Source: Candidatus Polarisedimenticolaceae bacterium
GTDB taxonomy: Bacteria; Acidobacteriota; Polarisedimenticolia; Polarisedimenticolales; DASRJG01
Length of the DNA: 64,000 nucleotides
Assembly (NCBI GenBank): GCA_036275915.1
Contig: DASUCV010000018.1
Span: 227,054-291,053 of the forward strand
Direction: 5' to 3'
The notes under the pieces were generated by a model that saw only the letters and a program-made list of their open reading frames with translations, did no database searches and was not told the origin of the DNA. This document shows positions 33,781 to 42,715 of the stretch, in pieces. Positions within the stretch are counted from its first letter, which is position 1; every line of letters begins with the position of its first letter. The position numbers and the translations under genes are program-made.

Positions 33781-35510
33781 TGCTGGCCGCGTTGCTGCTC
33801 CTTGCGGCAGGAGCGCCGAGCTCTCCTCCATGGCTCGAGGGTGCGCGTCGGGAGGTCGCGGCGGTCGCCGACGTCCGCCGCGCCGAGAGGTTCGCGAAGG
33901 CCGGCGACGGGACGCCGACGCATCCGTGGACCGGCTGGGAGGCGGCGTTCGCGTCGGTCCCGGCGTCGGGCGCGCGCGTCCTGTTCGGGCCGGGGACCTA
34001 CACGCAGACCGCCCAGGTCCGGGTGCCGACCGGATTGAACGGCTGGCTGGCGGTCGTGGGCGGTCCGCGCGTGACGATCAAGCTCACCGCGGGGGCGCCG
34101 CGGTTCCTCGATCCCGATCTGACCGCGGATCATCAAGTGGTGCGCCACGTCTGGATCGAAGGGTTCACGATCGACGCGGGCCATCTCGGCGGAAAGGACC
34201 ACGTCATCTTCGGGAACTACGTCGACGGCGGCGGCATCGGCGGATGGCGGCGCGTCGACTGGGACGCGATCGTCATCAAGGACGTGCGCGCATTCGATCT
34301 CCTCGTCGATCCCACGATGTCGAGCCACAGGGGCGGCGTCGCGATCCTGTCGTCGCAGGCGATGCCGGGGGAGGCGGTCGCCGATACGATCACCCGCATC
34401 TACCTCGAAGGCGTCCGCATCGAGGGCGGCAACTGGGGGATCCTCGTCGACGGCGGCATCCGGACCCCAGACGGCTCGCCGAACGTCGACATCGACGACG
34501 TGTGGCTCGTCCGGTGCTGGCATTCTCTCCTCGAGCGGCAGCCGCGCTTCTTCTCGTCGAACTTCCAGGTCGGCGAGGGGGCGCGCGTCGGGCACGTCTA
34601 CGTCATCGACTGCTACGGGCAATACGCGGCGGACACGGGCCTCGAGCTGAACGCGACCGCGTCGGCGTACGTCTCGGGGACCACGATCGAGGACGCCGCG
34701 ATCGCAAATTTCTACTACGTCGACTACAACACGCCGAGGTCGGAACCGCTGGTGGTCTACGAGCGCTGCGTCTCGCGGATCACCGGCGGCGTGCACGCGC
34801 CTTATGGATTCGGCTGGATGATCAAGGATGCGCACCGTTCCACGCTCGGCGGCGGACGCTTCAGGATCGTCGATAGCCGCTTCGAGCGGAGCGGGACCGC
34901 GCAGGCGACGGAAACCGGAGCGGGCGTCACGGCGGAGGGGCGACTCTCCGAGCTGTCGATCGCGCGCTCCGGGTTCAGGCTCGCCGGTGTCGACGTCGGC
35001 GCCGGCCCGGCGTCGCAGCGCGTCCTCGAGCTCGACTTCCAGAACGACGTCACCTTCGCGCTTCACGACGTCACGGTCGAAGCCCGTGGCGTTCGAAGCG
35101 CGCCGGCCGGCGGCCTGAGCGCGATCACGACGCAGTCGTCGGCCGCGGGCAAGACGCTCACGCTCGATTGGGACGACGTCCACGTGTCGGTCGAGGTCGC
35201 GGGACCACCGGTCGACTACACGATCTTCACGAGCACGATCTACGCGACGGCGGCGAGCGCCGTCCGCGGAACGATCCGGGGCTACCGGATCGATCGTGTG
35301 GACGGCGACCGCCATGCCCGCGGGATCAACGTCGATCTTGCGCACCAGACGGTCGCGGGGAGCCTCGCGATCAGCGGAGTCGATGCCCGCGCCCTTCCGG
35401 CGGATGGAACTCCGGTGCAGCTCAACAACGTCTCGGACCCTTCTCAGGCCCGCAAGGTCTCGCTCCGCCGCATCCGGAAGCCTACGGCCCCGATCGGAGC
35501 GGCACCTTGA
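33780..35510 (+). CDS. secreted right-handed beta-helix protein (pectate-lyase-like fold)
   Basis: A 576-aa product with a signal peptide (residues 1-17). After VLFGPGTYTQT, typical of pectate_lyase_3-type beta-helix starts, come many short strand repeats (HVWIEGFTIDAGH, IVIKDVRAFDLLV, RIYLEGVRIEGGNWGIL, DIDDVWLVRCWHSL, HVYVIDCYGQY). No catalytic residues could be assigned. Such proteins bind or cleave polysaccharides. ATG overlaps the small RHH-like gene; the 3' end overlaps the convergent hydrolase by 29 nt. Confidence 0.65.
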   Translation: MLAALLLLAAGAPSSPPWLEGARREVAAVADVRRAERFAKAGDGTPTHPWTGWEAAFASVPASGARVLFGPGTYTQTAQVRVPTGLNGWLAVVGGPRVTIKLTAGAPRFLDPDLTADHQVVRHVWIEGFTIDAGHLGGKDHVIFGNYVDGGGIGGWRRVDWDAIVIKDVRAFDLLVDPTMSSHRGGVAILSSQAMPGEAVADTITRIYLEGVRIEGGNWGILVDGGIRTPDGSPNVDIDDVWLVRCWHSLLERQPRFFSSNFQVGEGARVGHVYVIDCYGQYAADTGLELNATASAYVSGTTIEDAAIANFYYVDYNTPRSEPLVVYERCVSRITGGVHAPYGFGWMIKDAHRSTLGGGRFRIVDSRFERSGTAQATETGAGVTAEGRLSELSIARSGFRLAGVDVGAGPASQRVLELDFQNDVTFALHDVTVEARGVRSAPAGGLSAITTQSSAAGKTLTLDWDDVHVSVEVAGPPVDYTIFTSTIYATAASAVRGTIRGYRIDRVDGDRHARGINVDLAHQTVAGSLAISGVDARALPADGTPVQLNNVSDPSQARKVSLRRIRKPTAPIGAAP

Positions 35511-37665
35511 TCCAGCTCCCGTCGTGCCACGTCACGTGCAGGGGCGACTTCGCGTCCGCAATCGACTCGTCGCTCACGTCCTTGCCGGTCCCGCAGTTGA
35601 CCTGCGCGAACGAGTTCTTGTTCACGGTCAGGAGGAGGACGAGGCGGCTTCCCCGCGCGAGCCTGCGGCTCACGATCGGGGTGCGCGTGAACGGAAGTGC
35701 TGTGGCCTGGCCGGGGGTCAGGAGGCGGCGCTTCGTCATCTCCCGTGTGTAGCTGGCCCGGCCGACGTAGTAGGAGAGGTTGAAGAACTTGCCGTCCGGC
35801 GTCGCCTCGTAGAGCGCCCACGTGAAATCGAAATCGCGCTTGTCGATCGTGGCGGTGATCTCGCCCTGGATCATGCCGTCGATCGAGACCGGCTCGTCGA
35901 ACGGGTCGCTGACGAACGTCAGATAGGACGGGTCGTCGATGCGGTCGGCGTAGGCCGCGATCGGGTAGAGGTTGTTCTCGGTCGAGCGGTCGGCGAGATC
36001 GACGGTTTGATCGACGGCGCCCGCGGAGAACGACCTCGCGGACGTGAGGCGGTAACGGCCGTCCTTGCGCTCGCTCGAGGTGTACAGGGTGAGCGGGCGG
36101 CTCGCCATCGCCGCGATCGAAGGCGCATGGCGCCAGACGTTCGCCCCCATGACCTCGTAGTTGATCTTGTCCTGGATCAACGCGGGCATCGGGCCGCCGC
36201 GGAAGACGTGATCGAACCATTGGTAGACGAGCGCGACGCCGTCGACGTCGGCGACCGGGTCGATCGTATAACCGTTGACGACCGCATCCTTTCGCGCGGC
36301 GACCGAGCCGGTGTGGCTGTAGGGGCCGACGACGAGGTAGTGGTTCGCCCTGGGATCGTGCTTCACGTGCTCGACGAGGTAGTTCACCGCGGCGGAGTTC
36401 GCCGGATCGAAGTAACCGGTGAGGGTGAGGACGGGAATCTTGATCCTGGCGAAGTCGCCGTCCCAGGGCTGCATCGCCTGCCAGTACCGGTCGAACGAGG
36501 GATGGCGCATCTGCTTCTGGAAGACCGGATTCGGCGTGCCGTCGATCGCGTCGATCTCGCGCAGCGGCCGGCCGCTCCGGTACCAGGTCCGCAGGAGCTT
36601 CGACCATCGGTCGTCGTCGTGGTAGGTCGCGTCGTCAAGGAGCTTGCTGTCCGTCACGTAGAACGGCCACGCGTAGTTCGCGGTCTGGATCACGTTGTTC
36701 TGCATCGGGAGGCCGTAGCCGGGGAAGCTGGCGCCGGCCGGCACGATCGTCTTCAGGGCGGGGTGGAGCTTCTTCGCCGCGGCCCACTGCGCGAAGCCGG
36801 AATAGCTGAGGCCGTGCATGCCGACGCGGCCGTCGCTCCAGGGCTGCTTCGCGATCCAATCGATGACCCCGTACGTGTCCTTCGCCTCGACCTCCCAGGG
36901 GACGATCGCATCCGGGCTCGTGCGCTTGCCGCGCGCGTCGGCGAGAACGCCGGCGTAGCCCCGGAGCGCCGCCTCCTTCGCGAATCGTAGGTTGAACGAG
37001 GGATCGGTGTAGATCGTGAACACGAGGATGCCCGTCAGGCGCGGCGGTCCCGATCGCTTCCTGACGACGGTCGCGGCGAGGTGAGCGCCCTCTCTCGTGG
37101 TGATGATCACGTCGTCGATGAGGTAGCGCTTGGCGTCATCGGCGGCGATGAGGGCCGCGAGGGTCGGTGCGAAGCTGTCGAGGGCCTCCATCGTCGTCCA
37201 GGTCTTCACGAGCTCCAGGGCGTCGTCCAGGGAGACGGCGGGTTGGACTCGGACCCGCTCGAGAGCGCGCGCGAGGGCCGGCTCGAACGCCGCGGCGCGC
37301 GCGCCGAGCGACCAGCCCGCCTCGAACGCCGCGCGATCGTCGAGCTTCGAGAACGTCTCGTCGAAGGCCCGGGCGAGGGCCCGGTCGTAGGGGACGTGCT
37401 CGCCGGCCTCGATCGCCTTCGCCTTCGCGAAGAGCGCCAGCCGCGGCGAGGCCGGTAACGGGTCGAACCTCACCGCGTCGGCGTAGCGGCCGGCGCCCAG
37501 CTCGAGCCGGAACCGCGTCTCGTCGTCGGCGGCCTGCGGCAGCGCCTGCACGGCGAGGTCGGCCACCGCGCGCGAGAACGCGGGGCGATCATCGGGCGCC
37601 ACGTCGGGAAAATGGAGGGGCGAGGTCGCGACGACCCCAAAGAGGAGGAGCGCGGCGATGGTCAC
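35482..37665 (-). CDS. CocE/NonD-family hydrolase (X-Pro dipeptidyl-peptidase type)
   Basis: A 727-aa product, GTG start, short signal-like N-terminus. After an N-terminal helical region of about 190 residues comes an alpha/beta-hydrolase: GVLADARGKRTSPDA, WIAKQPWSDGRVGMHGLSYSGFAQW (nucleophile Ser near residue 285), TLTGYFDPANSAAV (Asp) and VVGPYSHTGS (His). The C-terminal jelly-roll domain of the family follows (SIDGMIQGEITATI). Family members hydrolyse acyl or peptide bonds with broad specificity. It converges with the beta-helix gene with a 29-nt overlap. Confidence 0.85.
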   Translation of the reverse strand: MTIAALLLFGVVATSPLHFPDVAPDDRPAFSRAVADLAVQALPQAADDETRFRLELGAGRYADAVRFDPLPASPRLALFAKAKAIEAGEHVPYDRALARAFDETFSKLDDRAAFEAGWSLGARAAAFEPALARALERVRVQPAVSLDDALELVKTWTTMEALDSFAPTLAALIAADDAKRYLIDDVIITTREGAHLAATVVRKRSGPPRLTGILVFTIYTDPSFNLRFAKEAALRGYAGVLADARGKRTSPDAIVPWEVEAKDTYGVIDWIAKQPWSDGRVGMHGLSYSGFAQWAAAKKLHPALKTIVPAGASFPGYGLPMQNNVIQTANYAWPFYVTDSKLLDDATYHDDDRWSKLLRTWYRSGRPLREIDAIDGTPNPVFQKQMRHPSFDRYWQAMQPWDGDFARIKIPVLTLTGYFDPANSAAVNYLVEHVKHDPRANHYLVVGPYSHTGSVAARKDAVVNGYTIDPVADVDGVALVYQWFDHVFRGGPMPALIQDKINYEVMGANVWRHAPSIAAMASRPLTLYTSSERKDGRYRLTSARSFSAGAVDQTVDLADRSTENNLYPIAAYADRIDDPSYLTFVSDPFDEPVSIDGMIQGEITATIDKRDFDFTWALYEATPDGKFFNLSYYVGRASYTREMTKRRLLTPGQATALPFTRTPIVSRRLARGSRLVLLLTVNKNSFAQVNCGTGKDVSDESIADAKSPLHVTWHDGSWIKVPLRSGP

Positions 37666-37839
37666 GAGGCGGGATTCTATGATCGTGAGGATCCGAAAAG
37701 CGTAAGCCGACCTACGAAGGCCGTTATCTCGCGCCGCCGCCCGGCCGCGAAACGCTCACCTTTCTGACGCCCGCTCCCGAGGACGGATCTTGCAAGCACC
37801 CCCGGCGACTGCGACCGATGAGGTCACGGAGGAGATGCC

Positions 37840-38538
37840 GTGAGCGAATCTGCCGTTCTGTCCGAACCGGTCATGGAGATGCAGGTGCCGGCACCGGCGC
37901 CTGCGATCGTCCCTGAGACGCCCCCCACGGTGCGGCGGGAGCGGCGCTTCGCCGCCAACCTCCGCTTCAACGGATTCCGCTATCTGACGCTGGCCTGCTG
38001 TCTTCTCTCGGTGTGGGGTCTCGTCGCAGCGGCGACGTGGCTCGGCACCGCGAAACCCGAATCGACGTTCCTCCTGGTCCTCGCCGGCGGCCTTCTCGCC
38101 GCCGCGGCCAAGACGGGGATCGACATCCTGAACTGGGCCGAGACGACGAGGCAGGCGACGCATCTCGAGCGCGTGCGCGCGATCGAGCGGCTCTTCGAGC
38201 GCGCCGGCACCGTGCGGGAGCAGGCGCTCCTCGATTGGCGCCGCATCCACACGAAGCTCGTCGACAACCTGTCGGGCCAACCTCAGGAGATCCGGCTGTT
38301 CCACGACCACGACGAGACCGACCGGCAGGCGGACAAGCTCGTGCGCAAGGCGCTCTCCGAGGAGCTGTGGATCCGCTCGGACGGTGTCGAGGCGGTGCGG
38401 CGCTTCAAGAAGTGGATCGCGGCGCTCGACTACGACGCGCTCGCGAGCGAGACCGAGTTCACCGAAGCCTTTGGCACGCTCATGGATCGCATGCGGCGCG
38501 ATCTCGCGGTCGCGGCGCTCGGCATCACGCTCGGCTGA
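37840..38538 (+). CDS. hypothetical membrane protein with two transmembrane segments
   Basis: A 232-aa product, GTG start with GGAGGAGAT ahead. Two hydrophobic helices (LTLACCLLSVWGLVAAATWLG, then TFLLVLAGGLLAAAAKTGID) are followed by a charged helical C-terminus (RVRAIERLFERAGTV, DETDRQADKLVRKALSEEL, FKKWIAALDY). No family recognised. It precedes a small lipoprotein gene by 28 nt. Confidence 0.55.
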   Translation: MSESAVLSEPVMEMQVPAPAPAIVPETPPTVRRERRFAANLRFNGFRYLTLACCLLSVWGLVAAATWLGTAKPESTFLLVLAGGLLAAAAKTGIDILNWAETTRQATHLERVRAIERLFERAGTVREQALLDWRRIHTKLVDNLSGQPQEIRLFHDHDETDRQADKLVRKALSEELWIRSDGVEAVRRFKKWIAALDYDALASETEFTEAFGTLMDRMRRDLAVAALGITLG

Positions 38539-38566
38539 AGGGGGGCATCACCGTATGGGAGGACTT

Positions 38567-38731
38567 ATGCGAAGCAAGGGAACGCTGATCCTGGTCGCGG
38601 CTCTGCTCGTGCTCGCGCTGCAAGCGTGCGCGGACACCACCGAACTGACGTCGGCGCCGCCGGCCGGGGGCTCGGCGCCGCTCAAAGCGAGCGCGATGCC
38701 GCCGCCGACGAGCACCACGGACGCTCGGTAG
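38567..38731 (+). CDS. small lipoprotein
   Basis: A 54-aa product. A lipobox is visible (LVLALQAC with the Cys near residue 21), followed by a short Ser/Pro/Ala-rich tail. GGGAGGA lies 3 nt before the ATG at 38567; an ATG at 38555 is in frame but worse placed. Function unknown. Confidence 0.5.
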   Translation: MRSKGTLILVAALLVLALQACADTTELTSAPPAGGSAPLKASAMPPPTSTTDAR

Positions 38732-38751
38732 GGCGACACGTTCTCGTCGCA

Positions 38752-38781
38752 TTGCAAATCGTGGCGCGCGAGCGGTAGGCT
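38752..38781 (+). promoter_or_regulatory. putative promoter of the OmpW-like gene
   Basis: TTGCAA at 38752-38757, 18-nt spacer, TAGGCT at 38776-38781, ending 24 nt before the ATG. Confidence 0.35.
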
Positions 38782-38805
38782 CGGCGCATTCGCTGGAGGG
38801 TCACC

Positions 38806-39423
38806 ATGAGCGTGAAGCGCGCTCTCGCATTGGTCTCGTTCGCGCTGATCGGCGCGGCTCCCGCGTTCGCCCAGGGAACGCACTTCAAGCTCTACGGCGG
38901 CGCCGCCTACGTCGCGCCGCTCAGCGAGAGCGACGTCACCGTCGGCTCGGTCACCGACAGCGTCAAGGCGGAGAAGCAGGTCGGCTGGAACGTCGGCGCC
39001 GAAGTACGCCTCGGCAAGCTGATCGGCATCGAGCTCGACTACATCGACGCCACGCAGGACGTGAAGGTCGGCGGGGCGACGCTCGGCCACACGACGTTCT
39101 CACCGTTCACCGGCACGGTGAACTTCCACCTGCTCCACTCGTCGCTCGTCGATCTCTACCTCGGCCCGTCGTACTCCTACGTGAACTGGGGCAATCTCGA
39201 GCTGAACCAGCAGGGGCAAGCCTTCTTCGGCAGCTCCGGGCTCGGCACCGACAGCGAGAGCGCGTGGGGCGCCGCGGTTGGCCTCGACATCGGATTCGGC
39301 AAGCATTTCGCGATCACCGGCGGACTGCGCTACCTCGACGTGAAGCTGCAGGCGAGCTCCAGCAGCCAATCGGTTGCGGTGAATCCTCTCATCGGAAGGC
39401 TCGGCGTCGCGGTCCGGTTCTGA
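38806..39423 (+). CDS. outer-membrane beta-barrel protein, OmpW-like
   Basis: A 205-aa product. Signal peptide (residues 1-22, ending AFA), then amphipathic strands (FKLYGGAAYVAPL, VGWNVGAEVRL, LVDLYLGPSYSYVN, FAITGGLRYLDVKL) ending in a terminal Phe (GVAVRF). The 8-strand barrel layout fits OmpW/opacity-type proteins of about this length. A small hydrophobic-ligand channel is the usual suggestion for OmpW. Confidence 0.75.
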   Translation: MSVKRALALVSFALIGAAPAFAQGTHFKLYGGAAYVAPLSESDVTVGSVTDSVKAEKQVGWNVGAEVRLGKLIGIELDYIDATQDVKVGGATLGHTTFSPFTGTVNFHLLHSSLVDLYLGPSYSYVNWGNLELNQQGQAFFGSSGLGTDSESAWGAAVGLDIGFGKHFAITGGLRYLDVKLQASSSSQSVAVNPLIGRLGVAVRF

Positions 39424-39530
39424 TCTCGATCTCACACCTTCCCGACTGATTCTGTGGAGCACGCGCGGTGGCGGCACGCGCGCATGGGGCGTAGCCTTCT
39501 CGCACCCGAAAAGGGCAGGAGGAAAACCCC

Positions 39531-40124
39531 ATGCGGATCAGAACCGCGGTGTGCGCCGTCGCTCTCGCCACGCTCGTGGCGGGGGGATGCGCCGATTCCG
39601 GCTCGATGACCGGCACCGGAAAGACGGGGCGGGTCCACTTGACGATGGGAGGCAGCACGACGCAGGCGATGACCGCCGCGTCGATGACGATGGGCGACGG
39701 CAGCGGCCGCACCATCACGGCGGCGACGATCACGGTCTCGGCGATCGAGGCACGCAACCTCGATGGGCAGCTCGTGCCGGTGACCGTCACGTTGCCGATG
39801 GACGTCGATCTCGTCGCGCTGATGAACGGCGGGACCACCAGCTTCCCCGACGGCGCTCTGCCGGTCGGGACCTACGACCAGATCGTCGTGGTGATTCGTG
39901 CGCTCCACGTCACGCTCTCGGACGGCACGGTCATCGACGTGACGCCTCCGGGTGGCGGCTGGACCTCCATCGTCCCGGCTGATCAGTTCGACGTCGTCGC
40001 CGGCCAGACCACGTCCGTGCAGCTCCACTTCCAGCCCACGGGCGCCTTCCAGTGGAACGACGGTCAGCTCGTGTTCAACCCCGGGTTCGACTGCAGCGTC
40101 GACCATCACCACGGGGATGACTAG
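39531..40124 (+). CDS. DUF4382-family lipoprotein
   Basis: A 197-aa product with a lipobox at VAGGC (Cys20). DUF4382 features are visible: ITVSAIEARNLDG, VDLVALMNGGTTSFPDGALPVGTYDQIVVVI and a C-terminal VAGQTTSVQLHFQP. These are surface or periplasmic lipoproteins of unknown function, frequent in Acidobacteriota and Bacteroidota. It ends with an acidic/His stretch (DHHHGDD) that could bind metal. Its stop shares CTAG with the convergent gene. Confidence 0.7.
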   Translation: MRIRTAVCAVALATLVAGGCADSGSMTGTGKTGRVHLTMGGSTTQAMTAASMTMGDGSGRTITAATITVSAIEARNLDGQLVPVTVTLPMDVDLVALMNGGTTSFPDGALPVGTYDQIVVVIRALHVTLSDGTVIDVTPPGGGWTSIVPADQFDVVAGQTTSVQLHFQPTGAFQWNDGQLVFNPGFDCSVDHHHGDD

Positions 40125-40840
40125 CGGCGTCGGGCGGCGAGCCTCCGGCCGAGCGTGATCATCGCGCCCAGGCCGAGCAGGAGCGCACCGGCAAGGCCCG
40201 CCAGGGGAAGCTCGCTTCCGGTCTTGGGAAGCTTCTTCTCCGCCGGCGGCGGTGGAGGCGGCGGCTGCGCCTTCGCCGCCGCCGGCATCGCCTTCGCGGG
40301 CGGCGGAGGGGGCGGCGGGGCGTTCTCGGCGAGGACGGCAATGTCTTGCTGCGTCAGCGTCGCCGGCGGGAGCTTCGTCACGACGAGCGCCGAGATCTTG
40401 TCGCCCTTGCGCAAGCTGCTCGGCGGGACCGCCTTGCCGTCCTTGTAGATCACGAGATCGAGGTCGTTCATCTCGTCGCTCGTGAATTTGCGGTACTGCC
40501 CGGTGTCGGTGTTCTTGACGACGATGGCGTTGCCGATCGTGTGGACGACCTCGGCGTTGCGGAGCTCGGTCGTCGTCAGCTCGATCGGCGCGGTCGTCGT
40601 CCTGATGAGCGCCGTCAGCTTCATGCCGGGCTTCAGCTCGTGCACGCTGAGCTGCTTGCCGTCGAGATCGAACCGGAAGTCCTCGGGGATGTTGAACTCG
40701 CGGACACCCTGCGGGCCGCGGACGACGAGGTTGTTCCCCTGAACGGAGAGCACCTCGCCGCTACGGATGTCGTAGCTCGTCGTCTGCGCGGCGGCGAAGC
40801 CGGCGATGAGCAGAGCCGAGAGGATGAGCGGTGCGCGCAT
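40121..40840 (-). CDS. secreted protein with LPXTG-like C-terminal sorting signal
   Basis: A 239-aa product. Signal peptide (residues 1-18), a beta-rich domain (IRSGEVLSVQGNNLVVR, REFNIPEDFRFDLDG; residues 22-160), a proline-rich region (two runs of eight or so Pro) and a C-terminus LPKTGSELPLAGLAG at 204-218 followed by a hydrophobic helix and RRLAARRR. This has the layout of sortase substrates, unexpected in a diderm. It may instead be a plain C-terminal anchor. Confidence 0.6.
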   Translation of the reverse strand: MRAPLILSALLIAGFAAAQTTSYDIRSGEVLSVQGNNLVVRGPQGVREFNIPEDFRFDLDGKQLSVHELKPGMKLTALIRTTTAPIELTTTELRNAEVVHTIGNAIVVKNTDTGQYRKFTSDEMNDLDLVIYKDGKAVPPSSLRKGDKISALVVTKLPPATLTQQDIAVLAENAPPPPPPPAKAMPAAAKAQPPPPPPPAEKKLPKTGSELPLAGLAGALLLGLGAMITLGRRLAARRR

Positions 40841-40957
40841 GGATCCCTCCTTCTCGCGGGATCATACGCTCCGAGGGTCAAGCGCGAAGCGCGAGCGACG
40901 CCGGCGCGGGAGAGGCATCGCGAACTGCCATAATGGAGTTATGGCGGTCATGCAGGA

Positions 40958-42715
40958 ATGCCTGGCGGTCTGACCGCCCGGCGGCGTCTCCTGGTCGCGG
41001 TGCTCCTCGGCGCCGCCGTCGCGGCGACCTTCGCCGCCGCGATCGAGAACGGGTTCTCCGACGTCGACGATCCGCGCTACGTGACGGAGAACGCCCACGT
41101 CCGGGCGGGTCTGACGCCGGCCGGGATCGCGTGGGCATTCACCGCGACCGACGCCGCGAACTGGCATCCGCTGACCTGGATCTCGCACGAGGTCGACACG
41201 ACGCTCTTCGGTCCGGGACCGGCGGGACCGCACGCCGTCAACGTGCTCCTGCACGCGCTCGCGACGGCGCTCCTCTTCATCGTGCTCGCCCACGCGACCG
41301 GTCGTGACGGTCTCGCCCTCGCCGCCGCGGCGCTTTTCGGCCTCCATCCGCTGCGTGTCGAATCGGTCTCGTGGATCGCCGAGCGGAAGGACGTTCTCTC
41401 GATGGCGTTCGCCACGGCGACGCTCCTCGCGTACGGCGCCTACGTGAAGGAGCCGGCTCGCCGGCGATTCGCGATCGTCGTCCTGCTCTTCGCGTGCGCC
41501 CTCCTCGCCAAGCCGATGATGGTCACGCTCCCGATCGTGCTCCTGCTCCTTGACACGTGGCCGTACCGGCGCCGCGCCCTCCGCGAGAAGGTGCCGCTCT
41601 TCGCCCTCGCGGCGCTGAGCGCGATCGTCACCCTCGTCGCGCAGAGCGGCGGCCGCGCGGTCGAATCGTGGGAGACCCTTCCCGCGGGGGTGCGCGTTGC
41701 CAACGCCTTCGTGAGCGTCGCCGTCTACCTACGCCAGATCATCTGGCCGTCGGGGCTCGCCTTCTTCTACCCGCACCCCGGATACGTCAGCCCCGACGAG
41801 CTGTCGACGCTTCGCGTCGCCGCCTCGCTCTCGGTCCTGGTCCTCGTCTCCGCAGCCGCGTGGATCGCGCGTCGTCGCGCGCCCTATGTCTTCGTCGGTT
41901 GGTCGTGGTTCCTGGTGACCCTCGTTCCGGTCATCGGTCTCGTCCAGGTGGGCGAGCAGGCGCACGCCGACCGTTACACCTACCTGCCGTCCATCGGCAT
42001 CGCGATCGCGATCGTGTGGGGAATCGACGAGCTCGTCGCCTCACGTGCGACGCTCGCGATCGGGCTCGCGGCGTCGGCGGTCCTGGCGGTCCTCTCGGTG
42101 CGCCAGATCGCCGTTTGGCGCGATCCCGAGGGCGTCCACCGGCAATCGCTCGCGCATACCGAGCGGAACTACGTGGCGCACAACAATCTCGGTGTTCTCT
42201 TGGCTCGCGACGGACGCCTCGACGAGGCGGCCCAGCACTTCGAGGCCGCGCTCGCGATCCTGCCGGGCGAGCCGCGCGCCGAGGACAACCTCGGCACGCT
42301 GCTCATGAAGCGGGGGAGCGTCGCCGAGGCGATCCCTCATTTCTCGCGAGCGCTGGCCCGCTCCCGCGATCCGGAGATCTCGAACAACCTCGGGAACGCG
42401 CTCATCGCCGCGGGGCGCGTCGACGAAGGGATCGACCGCTTGAAAGACGCGATCGCCGCGCGTCCCGATTACGCCCTCGCACACTTCAACCTCGCGATGG
42501 CGTTGGCGCGGCGCGGACGGAGCGACGACGCGCTCGCCGAATTCGATCTCGCCGTCCGTTACGGTCCCGACCGTGCGGCGTCGTGGGCCAACCGCGGCCT
42601 CCTCCTCGCCGCGCGCGGACGGAAGGGGGAGGCCGCGTCCGATTTCCGGAAGGCCCTCGAGCTCGAGCCGGGCTGGGACGAAGTGCGCCGCGCGCTCGAC
42701 ACGGCGACCCGCTAG
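40958..42715 (+). CDS. TMTC-like polytopic membrane protein with TPR repeats
   Basis: A 585-aa product. Residues 1-375 contain about 9 transmembrane segments, with luminal motifs GFSDVDDPRYV, NWHPLTWISHEVD, HPLRVESVSWIAERKDVLS and HADRYTYLPSIGIAI. This is the signature set of TMTC-type proteins and bacterial homologues (DUF1736 region, GT-C fold). Residues 380-585 hold five TPRs (NYVAHNNLGVLLARDG, EAIPHFSRALARSRDP and others). I infer an O-glycosyltransferase acting on periplasmic proteins. The stop shares CTAG with the convergent DUF1326 gene. Confidence 0.75.
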   Translation: MPGGLTARRRLLVAVLLGAAVAATFAAAIENGFSDVDDPRYVTENAHVRAGLTPAGIAWAFTATDAANWHPLTWISHEVDTTLFGPGPAGPHAVNVLLHALATALLFIVLAHATGRDGLALAAAALFGLHPLRVESVSWIAERKDVLSMAFATATLLAYGAYVKEPARRRFAIVVLLFACALLAKPMMVTLPIVLLLLDTWPYRRRALREKVPLFALAALSAIVTLVAQSGGRAVESWETLPAGVRVANAFVSVAVYLRQIIWPSGLAFFYPHPGYVSPDELSTLRVAASLSVLVLVSAAAWIARRRAPYVFVGWSWFLVTLVPVIGLVQVGEQAHADRYTYLPSIGIAIAIVWGIDELVASRATLAIGLAASAVLAVLSVRQIAVWRDPEGVHRQSLAHTERNYVAHNNLGVLLARDGRLDEAAQHFEAALAILPGEPRAEDNLGTLLMKRGSVAEAIPHFSRALARSRDPEISNNLGNALIAAGRVDEGIDRLKDAIAARPDYALAHFNLAMALARRGRSDDALAEFDLAVRYGPDRAASWANRGLLLAARGRKGEAASDFRKALELEPGWDEVRRALDTATR

